From Fistulifera solaris (Eukaryota; Bacillariophyta; Bacillariophyceae; Naviculales; Stauroneidaceae): DNA of 64,000 nt. The translations under genes and the position numbers were made by a program. Location of the stretch: assembly GCA_030295235.1 (NCBI GenBank), contig AP026131.1:682001-746000 (forward strand), given 5' to 3'. Below the pieces are notes generated by a model that worked only from the letters and a program-made list of their open reading frames with translations, was not told where the DNA came from and ran no database searches. Shown here piece after piece: positions 21,967 to 33,516 of the stretch (position 1 is its first letter; each line of letters starts with the position of its first letter).

Positions 21967-22608
21967 ATGCATAATATGGATATTGAACAAGAGCGAAGGC
22001 CGTTAACCAACACGGTTGAGAATCCGTATCAAGTCAATGGCAGCAACAATACATTGGCGGCCAAAGCATTGCTAAGATTGCAACGACTGGTGTATTTGAG
22101 CTTGAGCTTGTTTGGTCTTTACAAATTACATTTTTATCGAGCTATTTTCGTTTCTGTTCGAATACGGCACGTGCCTTTTCAATGGGGCTTGGCTTTGACG
22201 ATCGGTACGTAATCAAGCAGACAGCGGTCCGTTTTTCGTGTCCTTTTTCTCTCTTGCAACCCTGCTGTGATTCATACCTTACAAATTATTGCTTCTCTAG
22301 CCATGTTCTTCATCAAGGCCTACGTGGAGCTCTATCAGGGTCGATTGCATCAGCAAAGAGTCAACTATCAAAATTTCCGACAAACGACTCATCTCTTTCT
22401 GTTGCTTTGGACTATGACGAGCGTTTGTTTCTTCGTTGCTTTATGGCCGCATTACAAATGGAATACATTCTTGGTATTGTTCTTATTGGCATTTGGCGTG
22501 GTCCTGCAATTTCTGTTGCTCGTCCCCAATCCGTGGGCGCAGAATGGTGTTGCTTTGGTGGGGTTGACATTCTTCTTACAAGATTACGCAGGCTTTGGGG
22601 CCGCCTAG
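21967..22608 (+). CDS. Four-span membrane protein of unknown function (one intron)
   Basis: Exon 1 (21967-22204) and exon 2 (22301-22608) join in phase across a 96 bp GT-AG intron, giving 181 residues. A hydrophilic N-terminus of about 45 residues is followed by hydrophobic spans around YLSLSLFGLYKLHFY, GLALTIAMFFIKAYV, LFLLLWTMTSVCFFVALW and FLVLFLLAFGVVLQFLLLV, with a further weakly hydrophobic C-terminus. There is no signal peptide and no conserved catalytic motif. Size and topology resemble small eukaryotic TMEM-type ER proteins, but I cannot assign a family. Confidence 0.7.
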
Positions 22609-22797
22609 TTTAGTTGGAAGTTCAAGATTGATGGATATTCAAAAATATTTTGCTCTCCAATCACAGCAAGAGTTCTTAGGTCCTCTAAGCTAGTAGACAT
22701 TCTTTCATGCACACTAGGGTAAACCCGTGTAGTAAATTTCATTGAAAACTTAGCCTAGAGTGCTTGGTTGAAATTCAATTATTAAAGTACTGAGAGT

Positions 22798-23933
22798 TTA
22801 GTTTAAAGGCAACCCACTGACTCCGTCACGCTCCTCGATGGCATCCCGCAAAACGCTGGGAGTTAAGTACAAGTAATGGATGTTAAAGCCCTCGGTGACA
22901 ATTTCGACACGCACTGTCGTTAAAGTTGGTGTCAAGACTTCAATTTGCCGTGAGAAATTTGCGAACGTATCCCATTCTTCCGTGGGAGTAAATCCAACAA
23001 AGCTTTCGTAGAGCTGTGTTGTGTTCATATCGATTAAATCGAACGATCCAGCACCTTCCGGTGAAGCAATGCCAGCATGAACGTCATAAAAGCCGGCTAC
23101 TGGAATATCCCATTCGAACTCAAACCAACTGTTTAACACCAGGTTTCCAAAGTACGCTGGAACGTCGCCGTCAGCGGGATTTAGGCTAACTAAGCTCGAG
23201 TTGGTGACATCTTCGATACCCACTTTTCGATGCAAGAAAGGCTGTCGTCGATTGGTAGGAACTACCGGTGTCAAACTTCCGCTTGGCTCGCTAGGAGACA
23301 TCGTACTTGTTGTCAAAGTGGAAGTGTCGCTTTCTTCAAGGGTCCCAACGATGCTGGGCATCATGGTGAGTGTCGGTACGATTGTGCTCGGAGCTGTGCT
23401 AATTGTTGGCTTTATGCCTACTGTCGGAGTAGCGGGTGTAAGGGGATCTGGACTCGGCGGTACAACAGAGCCTGTTCCTGTCGTCGTCACCGTCGTCACA
23501 GGGGGAACGCCACTAGTCGAGTTGGTTATATTCGCATTTGATGTTGTGGTGGTCGTCGTTGCAATAAACTCAGGTGTCGCCCCAGTAGAATTAGAAATGG
23601 AACCTGTGGTATTTGTGGAAGGAGTCGCTGTTCCTGTTGCGGAGACACTGATAGATTTCGGTGGCGAGAGCCCGCTTTTGGTGCAACATTTGAAGTAGTT
23701 GTAGCTCCGAGAGGCTGCAACGCTGTTGTTGCCATCAAGGCTTCGGTGTCAGGATCGGGAGGCACTGTTGCGTTAGATGATGCGATCACGGTTTCGCCTC
23801 GCGCATCGTTCGGTAAGGAGGGTCGCAAAAAACTTTTCTGGGCGCTGCAGGAAGCCACCAAGAAGCAGAGCGCAAAAACTCTCGAAAATCTCCCCTGTTG
23901 CATTCCTTCACTGTTCATTGAGCTAGTAGACAT
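22798..23933 (-). CDS. Secreted CBM6-like domain protein 1 (frame broken once)
   Basis: Starts at ATG 23933 or the internal ATG 23903, both giving a signal peptide (RVFALCFLVASCSA). A Thr/Ser/Pro-rich linker of about 200 residues follows, then one C-terminal CBM6-like beta-sandwich: SWFEFEWDIPVAGFYDVHAGIASPEGAGSFDL (in two parts), then TEEWDTF and the GFNIHYLYL ending. The frame changes between about 23690 and 23650, inside the linker, with no splice pair seen; a one-base indel is likely. The linker is a plausible O-glycosylation region. This is the first member of the cluster reaching to 40919. Carbohydrate binding is a family inference; key ligand residues cannot be judged here. Confidence 0.75.
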
Positions 23934-23978
23934 ATCAATTGATGCAATTTTTGCCTCCGATAGACTAGTATACGTCAC

Positions 23979-24713
23979 TGTTCTGTGTGATTTGTTTTGC
24001 TTGTTCGATTCGATGTGCAGCGAGGCTTTCAGATGAAATGGAGTGCCGATGATGAGAACGAAAGCATAACAAAAGAAATAGGTCTTCCGACTTTTTCAAA
24101 AAATGCAAGGCTTCGGGACTTTTGTCCTTTCGGATCTTTATTGTCTTTGGCCTCCCGTCTCTGAGCTCTAAAGTATATTATAATGACTGTGACTTCTCGG
24201 TTGTGTATCTTTAGTACTACGTACTTTATACAGGAGTCATTATCACTTATCACGGACTATTTTTCCACGCGCGAAATATTCGTGACTAATGACTGCAATC
24301 CGGTCACGGCATAAATTCAAATTTCGAACTCTCTATAACCAGTTGAATTTTAGCAAACTGTAACCGGACAAATTGAATCCGAGCTTCAGTTGGAGATTTA
24401 ACTGCCAATGATCATAGCTACACCTGGGCCTCAAAGCATAGAAGCCTGGAATCTGAGGTATCTGCCTATTACGACGACAGTGTACGGGAGTAGAACGATG
24501 TCTTCGTAAATTGCTACTCCTGGTGCATCGCGACAGTGAAAGAGACGGGAAGGCTTCGGCGACCGCAGAAACGTAACTTGGACATTCTAGAGAGTCAGTG
24601 TTATAAACAAAGAATGACGAAACGGGCATTTGTAAATGGGCGTCGTGCGAGCCCAAAGCGCAGTCTTCGACAAGGAATCTGTCTTGTGCTTCTTATGATG
24701 TATTTTGTCCAAT
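23979..24713. other. Intergenic between CBM6-like genes 1 and 2
   Basis: About 0.7 kb; leader region of gene 1 and 3' flank of gene 2. A minus-strand ORF at 24333-24656 ends with GFNLSGYSLLKF, weakly reminiscent of the end of a CBM6-like domain, but nothing else in it fits. Confidence 0.4.
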
Positions 24714-26082
24714 TTATATGGAATATAAGTCGTTGTTGCGCTCGGCAATAGCATCTTTCAAGTCACTGGGCTCAAAGTACAACCATGCCAAATTGAACCC
24801 AGGTGCCGTAACGTTAATGGAGTAGAGATGCTCGCCTTGTTCCAGATACACTTCTTGCGTGATTCGAGTGTACTGATCCCAAGAACCGGATGCAGGAAAG
24901 TCTTCAAAAGATGCAATATATGTCAAGGACTGTTTCACGGAGGAAGTAACATTAGACAGCCCTACTGTATTTGTCGCCGTCAATGTTGATACAGGCGTTG
25001 TCGTGTTTGCCCTCGTTGGTCCTACGCCAGGCCCATTTAACGTGACCGGCGTTGCTGGTGCAGCCGTCGCTGTCATATTTGTAGGTGTCTCTTCAACAAG
25101 CATCAAATCAAAGGATCCGTCTCCATTGATACTAGCCAGACGCACGTGAACATTGTAGATTCCTGTGATGGGTACGGACAATCGAAATTGCATCCAACTC
25201 GTCCGATTCAATTGTCCGAAATTGCTGCGTCCCTCTTCGATAGACTGTTCGACTATCACGTCATCGCTGCCTGCAATGAAGTCGTCCACAGTAATGAATC
25301 TATCGAAAAGGGCAATCTGCCCGGTGCGGGAGGAGAGGGTTCAGGACGTCTGGGGTTCAAACTTGTCATCCCAGGTGCATCTCGTATGTTTCCTGCGATG
25401 AAGTAGAAAAACATCCAGTTGAAACCGCCTTCACGCACGACAGCACGCAGCTTGGCCGTATCCTGATTCAGAAAAAGTGACGGCAGAGTCATATTCGATG
25501 TGACAAGCATTGTTGCGTAGCGTTGCCACGATCCTGTTGCATTCAAATCAGTTACGTTGGCCAACAAGACGAGTTCTTCCGCTCCGGTCTCGTTTTGTGT
25601 CACATGATACAGCAAAAAAGCGCCATCACCGGAAGGACTGGAATACCGCATTTGCAATTCGTAAAAGGATCTCGTGCCTTACTGGTAGACGAGAAACCTT
25701 CTAGGTCAAATTCGAAAAAATGCGACAGTTGTAGTTCACTCAAACTTGATTGCAATTCTTTGGACTGTTCCACAGCAATCCCTGGACTTCTGTTGGTCAG
25801 CTGTTCCGTCGTAATGAAGTAAAAAGGATAATCGTGATTCTTGGGGGCCTCATTTGCTCCTGATGATGTCGTTATAGGTATTCTTGCTGTGTTTGTTGAG
25901 TTGGGAAGCAATTGGTTCGTCAAAGAAAAATTAGGACTATTTGGAGGCTTTGGAACGGAGCTGTTGGTAAAACCGGAAGAATTGCTCATCCTGAGACTCG
26001 TCGTGATCGCTGGTCTCAACGATTGAGCCAGGGTGCACCCCAGAACCATGAAGAAGTGCAATTGTTTCATGTTGCTGTGCAT
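24714..26082 (-). CDS. Secreted CBM6-like domain protein 2, two domains (frame broken twice)
   Basis: ATG 26082 opens a signal peptide (LHFFMVLGCTLAQS) and an Asn/Ser/Pro-rich linker. Domain 1 spans about 25850-25400 with LQMRYSSPSGDGAF, WQRYATML and GGFNWMFFYF; domain 2 spans about 25300-24714 with WMQFRLSVPITGIYNVHVRL, GSWDQYT and GFNLAWLYFEPSD. The frame changes at the A4 run 25663-25666, where one more base restores DPFYELQMRY, and again near 25320-25345, where it resumes as LFDRFITVDDF. Adjacent to and co-oriented with gene 1, whose single domain most resembles domain 2 here (both end with a similar D-AI-ER motif), which suggests duplication. No R-X-L motif was found. Confidence 0.75.
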
Positions 26083-27141
26083 CTCAGGAACAAGGCGGCC
26101 CGTGACTCAGTTTCTTAGAGTTGCAGTCAGCTATGCGAAGCAACAACCACAAATTGATAAATAAGAGACCTCCTGGCTTGCTGTTGGCTTTGTGAATCGT
26201 TTATCGAATGAATGATAGCGTCCTCGGTCCTCGGTCCTCGCTCCTCGCTCTCATCTGACCGTGAAAAATCAAGGTGGGCTTAAATCGTATTTGAAATTTT
26301 GAAAAACGAATGGTACAGTACATGCTATATTCACTATTTTGCTATCTGTTGTCCTGTACCGTAGGAGAGAGGAGAGTTCAACAAAAAAGACAAAAGACAA
26401 GGCCGAGACTTTTTCTCACCTTCTAACCTTAAACCTTACTGGTATCTCCAACAACAACAAGCATTAGCTTTATACGGTACATAGAATCGCTTATCGCAAA
26501 TTAATAAATTAGCTGGCAAGTGTCAGAGATAGTCAAGAGTCGAAAATTTGGGATTTTAACACACAGCTCTCTACGGGACTAGCCTAGACGAGAGGACATA
26601 AAAGTAATCATTTCCGTTTTTGGTCATGACTGAAATCCAGTCGTGGAGAAAAGTCATATACAATTTAGGTCTATAGTCGAAGTAGGTTGAGCCTATGATT
26701 CCATGTTTGCGAGGCTTTTCGGCAATAACAAGAGGAACTTCAATCAAAAATAAATTAATCATCGTTTCTGGGTCTGAATAAGTTACAAAGCTCTTTAATG
26801 GTGGCGAATATTGAAATCGTAGGTGGGTTTATTACGCGAGAGTAACCAATCCGGGACTCATTAGCGATGCCAATGACGCGAGTCGCGAATACGTCAGTCC
26901 AGTGACGCTCCTACATACTGACAGACGATCAAGTACAGAAACCACCATACTCGACCTTCCACGTGTGGTCGAGTTGTTGACAAAGAGATGGTTGAAAGGA
27001 AAAGGATCGATCAAGGGCAAAAGAAGTTGTCATGGAATCATAGTATTTGCACACTTCCCTTGTTGATCACGACGACTTTACTTCTATCTCAATTTACCGT
27101 ATTGTTTAGGCTGATTAAGAAGCTTCCGATAGATTGTGGCA
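26083..27141. other. Intergenic, no gene seen
   Basis: About 1 kb with CCTCGGT/CCTCGCT short repeats at 26218-26250. Probably carries the divergent promoters of the CBM6-like gene 2 and the plastid TPR gene. Confidence 0.5.
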
Positions 27142-27982
27142 ATGCAGCGAAGAAGGTCTATATTTGTTTCATTTTTGCTCGTCATACTTTCGACGACGTT
27201 GGCTTTTGTTATTTCCCCTCATGCCTCTCGAAGTAACACATGCCGTCTGTATGCGACTGATCCACAAAACTTTCGAGAGGCTGAAGTATTGGGGTTGAAA
27301 TATATGCAAGACGGAGAATATGAGAAGGCACTGAACGGTGAGTGAAACGATCGTGCGTCGGATTCGTCAGAATCAAAAGAAAGGTAATTGAGACTTACAG
27401 AACCCTCCTTGAATACATCCTGACGTCTTTCGAATTCCATTTTTTAATCATTGTATTTGCATACAACCGGGCTTTCTCGTGACATTTAATCGGATTCACA
27501 AATCACCATACACGGTGAATTTTTCACCATTTTGCAGCATTTCAAAAGGATTGAAATTACCGGGAAGCCGTGTCGATGTAGTGAGAACACAGCGCGTGTC
27601 GGGTCCGTCGCCAGTCGGTGGTGCAAAGGGAGGTACCAACTCGGAAACGGTGCAATCGTTGGATGAATTTGAAATTCAAGCGGCGTATTACAATATGGCT
27701 TGTGCACAGGCTCAACTGGAACGATACGACGACGCGTTAGCGTCTCTACGGGTCGCACTGGAAAATGGTTTTGATAATTTGGCCACAGTGCGATCCGACC
27801 CAGACCTGGCGATATTACCACAAACAGATGCAGCAGCTAAATTTGACGCTTTATTGGAAGAGTTTGAATCTAAAAGCAAAAACAACGGAGAAGGCGGCGG
27901 TTTCTTTGGCCTATTTCAATCAAAAAGAAGTAAGACTCTCGCAATCTCGCAATCTCGCACCACTTCTTTTGAAATCGTATGA
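27142..27982 (+). CDS. Plastid-targeted TPR-repeat protein (one intron, probable one-base deletion)
   Basis: ATG 27142 starts MQRRRSIFVSFLLVILSTTL, a signal peptide followed by AFVISP, an ASAF-like plastid motif with Phe just after the predicted cleavage site. A TPR helix follows (EAEVLGLKYMQDGEYEKALN), then a GT-AG intron 27338-27537. Exon 2 continues the TPR in phase as FQKGLKLPG only if one base is added at 27544-27549 (AAAAGG). Further TPR-like helices occur (AAYYNMACAQAQLERYDDAL and ALENGFDNLATVRSDPDL). The tail is FGLFQSK; where the gene ends is uncertain (27982 as read). It probably scaffolds plastid protein interactions. It lies inside the CBM6-like cluster without an obvious link to it. 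Confidence 0.72.
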
Positions 27983-28775
27983 GCGATTTCAAGATCTGTT
28001 GGCGCCATTTGATCGCTCGCGCAGAAAGTTTAGAAGCAAAATGCACGCGTGAGTGTTCTAATCTACTTGTCAGTCTTACCACAGACTATGTCTTTATAGG
28101 ACCAACTTTAGGCTTTGCCATTGTTGAATTGTGTTTGTCGTGTAAACCCTTTTTATGATGCGTTAGTACATGTTGGTTGCCCGCCTTACTGGTGGAAGAA
28201 AACAAGTAAGCCTTTATTCTCTAGAGTCAAAGTCATCTTAATAAGTTAGGAAACCGAATCAAATTCGCAGAAAATCTGGGGTGGCATTACTTCGAAATGG
28301 ACAGACACTCAATGTTCATGTTCAAGTTCAATGATTTCTTCACGTTGACAAAAAATCAGGAGATGTAGTGTTTTCAAGTATCCAGAAAATAGGGGTGTGG
28401 TGTCCTCACGCACGTGTCTAGGAATGTGGGCGCGTGATATTTACACGTTTCCAGCAAAATATGGGTATTTTGTTTTCACGTTCCCAGAAAATGTGGGCGT
28501 GACCGAGAGAACAGGAGGAGACGCCACAAACGCAACAAAAAAAAACATAAAAAGATGACTCAAGTCATTGACTTTTGCAATAACAGTAGCCTTCACAAAG
28601 TTATGAGGCCTACAAGTATAGAAATGGAAAGCCTACAGCCCCCTGTGGTCTTCTTGCACCGAATCAATTAGAAGTGATGTTCATCGCTCATCACAAACAA
28701 AAAAAAATTCGTTGACTTTACCTTTTAATGCTTTCTTAAAAACGTGCTCTTCTGAGTAAAGTAAGAGGAACCAAT
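27983..28775. other. Intergenic with imperfect CCAGAAAAT-GGG repeats
   Basis: About 0.8 kb. Four loose copies of C-C/G-AGAAAAT followed by GGG-TG occur at about 28265, 28380, 28450 and 28490. The end is the leader of CBM6-like gene 3. Confidence 0.4.
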
Positions 28776-30487
28776 ATGTGGGTAAAAGAAGCAATGGTTT
28801 GGACTGTTGCGTCTTTGTTAGTCGTCCAAGGTACAACGACGAACGACGAAACAACGAGGAATTTACAATGGGGACAAGGTGTAAATGGTATCTTTTACTC
28901 GACCATTGCAGCTGTCGACTATACTGCCATAAGTGGCGCTATCGCACAGTCGTCGTCTGAAGGAATTGAAAGCATCGGATTTTTGAACGTCGGCGACTCT
29001 CTCACTTACCAAGCAACATTGCCCGTCGCGGGCACGTATCAATTTCTGGCGCGCGTGTCCACGCCCGACGGCACCGGATCGTTTGCTGTGTTCAATCAGG
29101 ATACTTCTGAAAGACTTGTCAAAGTTACAGAGCTTCCTGTCACTGATAGTTGGGAAGAGTGGGCGACAAAGAGTGCCATTCTTTCATTGCCCACAGGTAC
29201 CGTCAACCTAAAGATTGAAATCATCGAGCCAAGTTTCACATTATTGTGGCTGTCTTTGCAACTAATGGAAGCAGGGTCGCCAACTCTGGCACCCACCACT
29301 CGAGCAGTGACCCCAACTCCTACATCGCTATCGCTGACCCGAGCACCAAGTCTAGCCGTCGCCGAGACTCCATCCGCACTCCCAACTACAGTCGCACCCT
29401 CGGCTCTCGTTCCCGATCAACGTCCTACCATGCTTCCTCCACCTCCAACATTACAGACTGAATTGTGTTTAACATCTACGCTGGCTATGGAATACCTTCT
29501 GATGAAGGATGTTGACAGCAATGCAGTCGATGGAACTATGACGTTGCGCGCAAACAGTTCGGTTTTGTTTTCCATGACTGTGCCCACCAGCGGCACGTAC
29601 CGTACTTGTTGCAAATGACCGTCGTACCTCCACTCACAGGGACTTTAAAACTAGTAGAGTTACAAACAGAAGAACAATATGCGATTGTTGAGCGCACGGA
29701 AGCGACTGCTAAGGACGAGCTCAAATGGGGCTTCGTCAATAGCGTCGTAGCACTGTCCAGCGGGACGCATTTGATCCACATGCGTAGTATCTTGGGCAAC
29801 TGGACTTTATCAGCATTGTGTCTACAAAACATTGATTCGAGTAACACGTGTGCGAGTGAAAATATCATCATGTCGTCAGAACCCTTTGTTCAGGAAGAAG
29901 CAGAGAGTATTTTTGGTGCACAACAAGAACCTGTGGTTGTCGAGCAGCAACCAGAAGAGGCTGCCGTTGAAGAGCAACCAGTAGGTATGGGAGAACAGCC
30001 GGGCGATGTCACGCTCGAGCCATCTGACTTTTTAAGTGCACCGAGCGAAGATGACATTCTCGGCGAACTGTCATTCGTTACCGAGGAAACAAACGAAGGA
30101 ACATCCGAGTGCACCGTCTTCATTAGTGCGAATAACTATACTGCAATGGATGGCATTTCAATGCTCGACTCTCTCACAAACACTGGTGCGATCGGTTTCC
30201 TTGACCCTGGGGACTGGTTCTCATACACTCTAAATGTCCCTCAAGCTGACACTTACGAACTGGATATGCGAGTAGCCAGCCCCTTTGGTGAAGGCGCCTT
30301 TGAAGTTATCGACATGGTGACCCAAGATGTGTACGCAACGGTGGACCGTTTGCCTATCACACAAAGTTGGGAGGCATGGGAAATTGCCTTTACGTTAGTG
30401 ACTTTGCGAAGCGGTCCCATTTCCTTGATGATTCGTGTATTGAAAGAAGGCTGGAATATGGAGTCCTTGTGCTTGAAGGCTATTTAA
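28776..30487 (+). CDS. Secreted CBM6-like domain protein 3, A-B-C architecture (5 bp duplication breaks frame)
   Basis: ATG 28776; signal peptide about residues 1-20 (VWTVASLLVVQG), then the R-X-L motif RNL at 28-30 leading directly into domain A (LQWGQGVNGIFYS). Domain A ends near 29270. A Thr/Pro linker follows to 29460, then Cys-containing domain B to 29845, an acidic Glu/Gln-rich linker to 30105, and domain C (AIGFLDPGDWFSYTLNVP, MRVASPFGEGAF) to the stop. Inside domain B the sequence CGTAC is repeated in tandem (29596-29600 and 29601-29605); dropping one copy restores SGTYLLQMTV, matching the paralogues. As written the product stops soon after. Either a real null allele or an assembly artefact. 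Carbohydrate binding is a family inference. Confidence 0.82.
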
Positions 30488-30632
30488 TTACAATCAAGGG
30501 CTACATGCTATTGCTAACAATAAAAAAATAACGATTATTTTCGTATAAATTCACTATGTTTTAGTTCTTTTTCTTTATAAACTGCGACACGGGTTTGAAA
30601 AAAAGCCTGGAATTCTTTCATCGGCCGCTTCC

Positions 30633-31433
30633 TTATTTGCGCAAACGCAACAGCAATCCCTTGTTCGATTTGATCTTCTTTTGTAACTGGATCAATCCGT
30701 ACAAAAGAGCTTCCGCGGTCGGAGGACATCCGGGCACATAAATGTCCACAGGGACAATCCTATCACAGCCACGCACAATGGCGTAACTGTAATGATAATA
30801 GCCACCTCCATTTGCACAAGAACCCATCGAAACGACCCAACGCGGTTCCGGCATCTGATCGTACACTTTCCTGAGCGCTGGGGCCATTTTATTAGTTAAC
30901 GTGCCTTTAGAAAGAAACGTACAATGAGTGCCGAAGGAAACGATGTCTCAAAATCATCAAAACCTACCAGCGACAATCATTACATCGGATTGACGGGGAC
31001 TAGCGCGAAACACCATACCAAATCGTTCCATATCGTATCGCGATGCGGCAGCGTGCATCATTTCGACGGCACAGCAAGCCAAACCGAACGTCATGGGCCA
31101 CAAACTGCCCTTGCGGGCCCAGTTGACTAGATCATCGACTCGAGAAATAGCGTATTCGACGTTGTCTGCGACAGGAACATTGCCACCGCCCGTAAGCATT
31201 TCTTCAACATTGTCAAGTTTTCCCAGCTATTAATCAAACGTTAGAACGAACAATTTAATGAGTAAGCAGTTGGAACGAATAAAGAAAATCAGGTAGAAAC
31301 AGGCAAGAAAATCGCCGACACGTACCGCGGAAGTTTGACTTTGTGCCGTTCCCGCCATGGCACGCGACGCCAAGTAGCACGATCCTTTGCATCGCAAAGA
31401 TGAGTTTAACATTAATTTGTGTGCAGCCAACAT
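30633..31433 (-). CDS. NDUFS7: NADH:ubiquinone oxidoreductase PSST subunit, mitochondrial complex I (NDUFS7/NuoB)
   Basis: Three exons (31433-31326, 31226-30968, 30904-30633) join in phase over GT-AG introns of 99 and 63 bp to give 212 residues. The N-terminus ([20 protein letters not shown]) is basic and hydroxylated, as expected for a mitochondrial presequence. The core has all ligands of iron-sulfur cluster N2: the tandem Cys in [10 protein letters not shown], the Cys of [11 protein letters not shown] and the Cys of [12 protein letters not shown]. The subunit passes electrons from N2 to ubiquinone. The protein ends [14 protein letters not shown], like the normal family C-terminus. This housekeeping gene sits in the middle of the CBM6-like cluster, head-to-head with member 4 at 31825. 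Confidence 0.96.
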
Positions 31434-31824
31434 GATTGATATTACAAACAATAAATATACGATTGTTATTTTTGTTATTTTGTTGCTGCATCGTTGTTGT
31501 TGTCGTGTTGTGTGTTGTTGACGCGGCTGCTTGAAGCGACGGACGAACGAATAACGTGACTCGTTGAATCACGATCTGACACGTCACACAGAAATGATGT
31601 CTTTCTTCCTCCGGTTACGAATCGGCACACTGCATTGAATAGTAGTATCCGTCGCCAATTTCGGCCAATGAACTATCATGACATTCTACTCTTTTGTATC
31701 GCAATTTTCTTATGGGTTTCTGAAGGAAGCCCAAGCCAAAAATGATAGGCTTCGGGCGACATGTGCCAATTTCTCGGTCACATTCATGTTATTTCAAACA
31801 CATCTTTTGTGAAAGAGAACCACC

Positions 31825-33156
31825 ATGGCCGGGCTACTCTCAGAAAACAAAAGACAAGCCATGCTTCAGATCCTTTCGATACTTGCTTTCTGGTGCGCGT
31901 CCTCTGCGACAGCGCACAGCGAACGCGACTTGAGTTGGGGCTCACACAATGGAATGTTTTACTCGCTCATTTCCGCCACCAATTACGTCGAGTCGACCGG
32001 AGCGGTCGAAACAATTACTACACCAGATGGTATTCGGGCGGTCGGCTTTTTGGATCCGGGTGATACAATGGGTTACGCGTTGGATGTTCCTATCGCTGGT
32101 ATGTATTCGTTACTGCTCCATGTTGCCAGTCCGGCTGGCGAAGGTTCTTTGAACGTAGAGAATGCCGAAACAACGGAAGTCTATGCTACCTTTGACGAAT
32201 TGCCATCTTCAAATGGAAACTGGTCGTATTATCAAACTACGGGCCAGAATATCACATTGCCGCAAGGTCAGCTTATCTTGCAAGTGAGTGTCCTCGAATC
32301 TGGATTCAATTTGATGTGGCTCAGCCTTGAACAGCTTGCGGAGGAACCTTTTGAGCCCTCCGAATCCGCCGCACCTGTAGCACCAGTAGCTCCGGTTCCC
32401 ACTGAACCGGTTGTCCCCGTTCCGACCGAGCCAGTTGCTCCAGTTCCGACGGAACCGGTTGTGCCAGTTCCGACGGAACCGGTTACATCTTCTCCCTCGC
32501 AAGTACAGACGACGGCTCCGACCATGGCACAAACACTAGCTCCGACTGTAAAACAAACACCAGCCGTGACCCCTGCACCTACCATGAAACAAACTCCAGC
32601 GGTAACCCCCGCCCCGACGACGAAACAGACTCAGGCGCCGACGACTGCTCCAACGATGAAGCAAACGCCAGCCTTAACGCCTGCTCCGACAGCATTGACG
32701 CTAACTGAAACAAACCCTCCCGTTGTAACGGAACTCTCCATGTACACTGAGCAATGCTTTTCGGCTGGAAACTTCTTGTCGTATCAAGGATGCGACGAAT
32801 TGCCGCGGGGTGTTGGTTTTGTGGGACCCGTTGTTACTTCAACAATGATTACCTATCCCTTTCAAGTGCCTGTCGCGGGAGTATATCTGCTGCAGATGAG
32901 TGTGCAGGGAATGGGAGGAGTGAATGTGACTTGCGAATCAACTGGAAAGCAATACGCGTACATCGAGTCTCTTCCAACGTATCGAACCACGAACACCACT
33001 GACGTCTGGTATACTGTGTCCAGCGTCATGTCATTAGACGTGGGAAGCCACAAGTTGCAAGTCGAAGCCGTAGTAGGAGGATGGAGTATCCAAACCTTGT
33101 GTTTGCTTCCCGTAGCATCGCATTTCGTGAGCTGCTCGGTCGATGCAGCACGCTAG
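31825..33156 (+). CDS. Secreted CBM6-like domain protein 4, A-B architecture, intact
   Basis: One uninterrupted 443-residue ORF. The signal peptide core is about residues 14-30 (LQILSILAFWCASSATA), followed by the R-X-L motif RDL at 34-36 and domain A (WGSHNGMFYSLISATNY to LMWLSLEQL, about 37-172), which carries FLDPGDTMGYALDVPIAGMY and a typical CBM6-like strand order. A linker at about 172-295 has VPTEPV repeats and then TPAPTMKQ repeats, a likely O-glycosylated stalk. Domain B (about 300-437) has four or more Cys and YPFQVPVAGVYLLQM. As the intact member, it is the best reference for repairing or judging its broken neighbours. No catalytic domain is present, so a structural or binding role is inferred. 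Confidence 0.88.
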   Translation: MAGLLSENKRQAMLQILSILAFWCASSATAHSERDLSWGSHNGMFYSLISATNYVESTGAVETITTPDGIRAVGFLDPGDTMGYALDVPIAGMYSLLLHVASPAGEGSLNVENAETTEVYATFDELPSSNGNWSYYQTTGQNITLPQGQLILQVSVLESGFNLMWLSLEQLAEEPFEPSESAAPVAPVAPVPTEPVVPVPTEPVAPVPTEPVVPVPTEPVTSSPSQVQTTAPTMAQTLAPTVKQTPAVTPAPTMKQTPAVTPAPTTKQTQAPTTAPTMKQTPALTPAPTALTLTETNPPVVTELSMYTEQCFSAGNFLSYQGCDELPRGVGFVGPVVTSTMITYPFQVPVAGVYLLQMSVQGMGGVNVTCESTGKQYAYIESLPTYRTTNTTDVWYTVSSVMSLDVGSHKLQVEAVVGGWSIQTLCLLPVASHFVSCSVDAAR

Positions 33157-33516
33157 AGAGATACGTCACAAGTCACAAGGACGTCACAAGAATTTGACGC
33201 TCTCGATTCATTCTTTACTGTTTACAGTATCAAATCCTAAATACTAAATACGGAGTAACTTCTAACTTCTAACTTCTTCTCAAAAGTCATTTAGTCATTA
33301 TTTTCATAACAGTACTAAAGAGATCGAGAATGGACAAGTAAGTTGACGTAATTTTTCAGTCATCGAAGAATACGAGGTTTTATTGTTACCGCGAGTATTA
33401 TCTTCGACGATCGACAATCGGCATGCATTCGTTCAATCCACAATCCTCTTCCATTCAAGTAATTGACTGTTTTCCCACCCAATTCGAAAGCTCCACCTCC
33501 AAAATCGATCTTAACA
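33157..33516. other. Intergenic between CBM6-like genes 4 and 5
   Basis: About 360 bp, AT-rich, containing ACTTCTAACTTCTAACTTCT repeats near 33255; the promoter region of gene 5. No gene seen. Confidence 0.5.

Noticed and set aside
24333-24656. Relic CBM6-like domain (GFNLSGYSLLKF)
   Set aside because: Only one short stretch fits; the rest lacks the domain pattern, so chance cannot be excluded.
30535-30729. 64-residue ORF overlapping the 3' end of NDUFS7
   Set aside because: Different frame from the conserved C-terminus, with no family similarity; NDUFS7 already ends normally at 30633.
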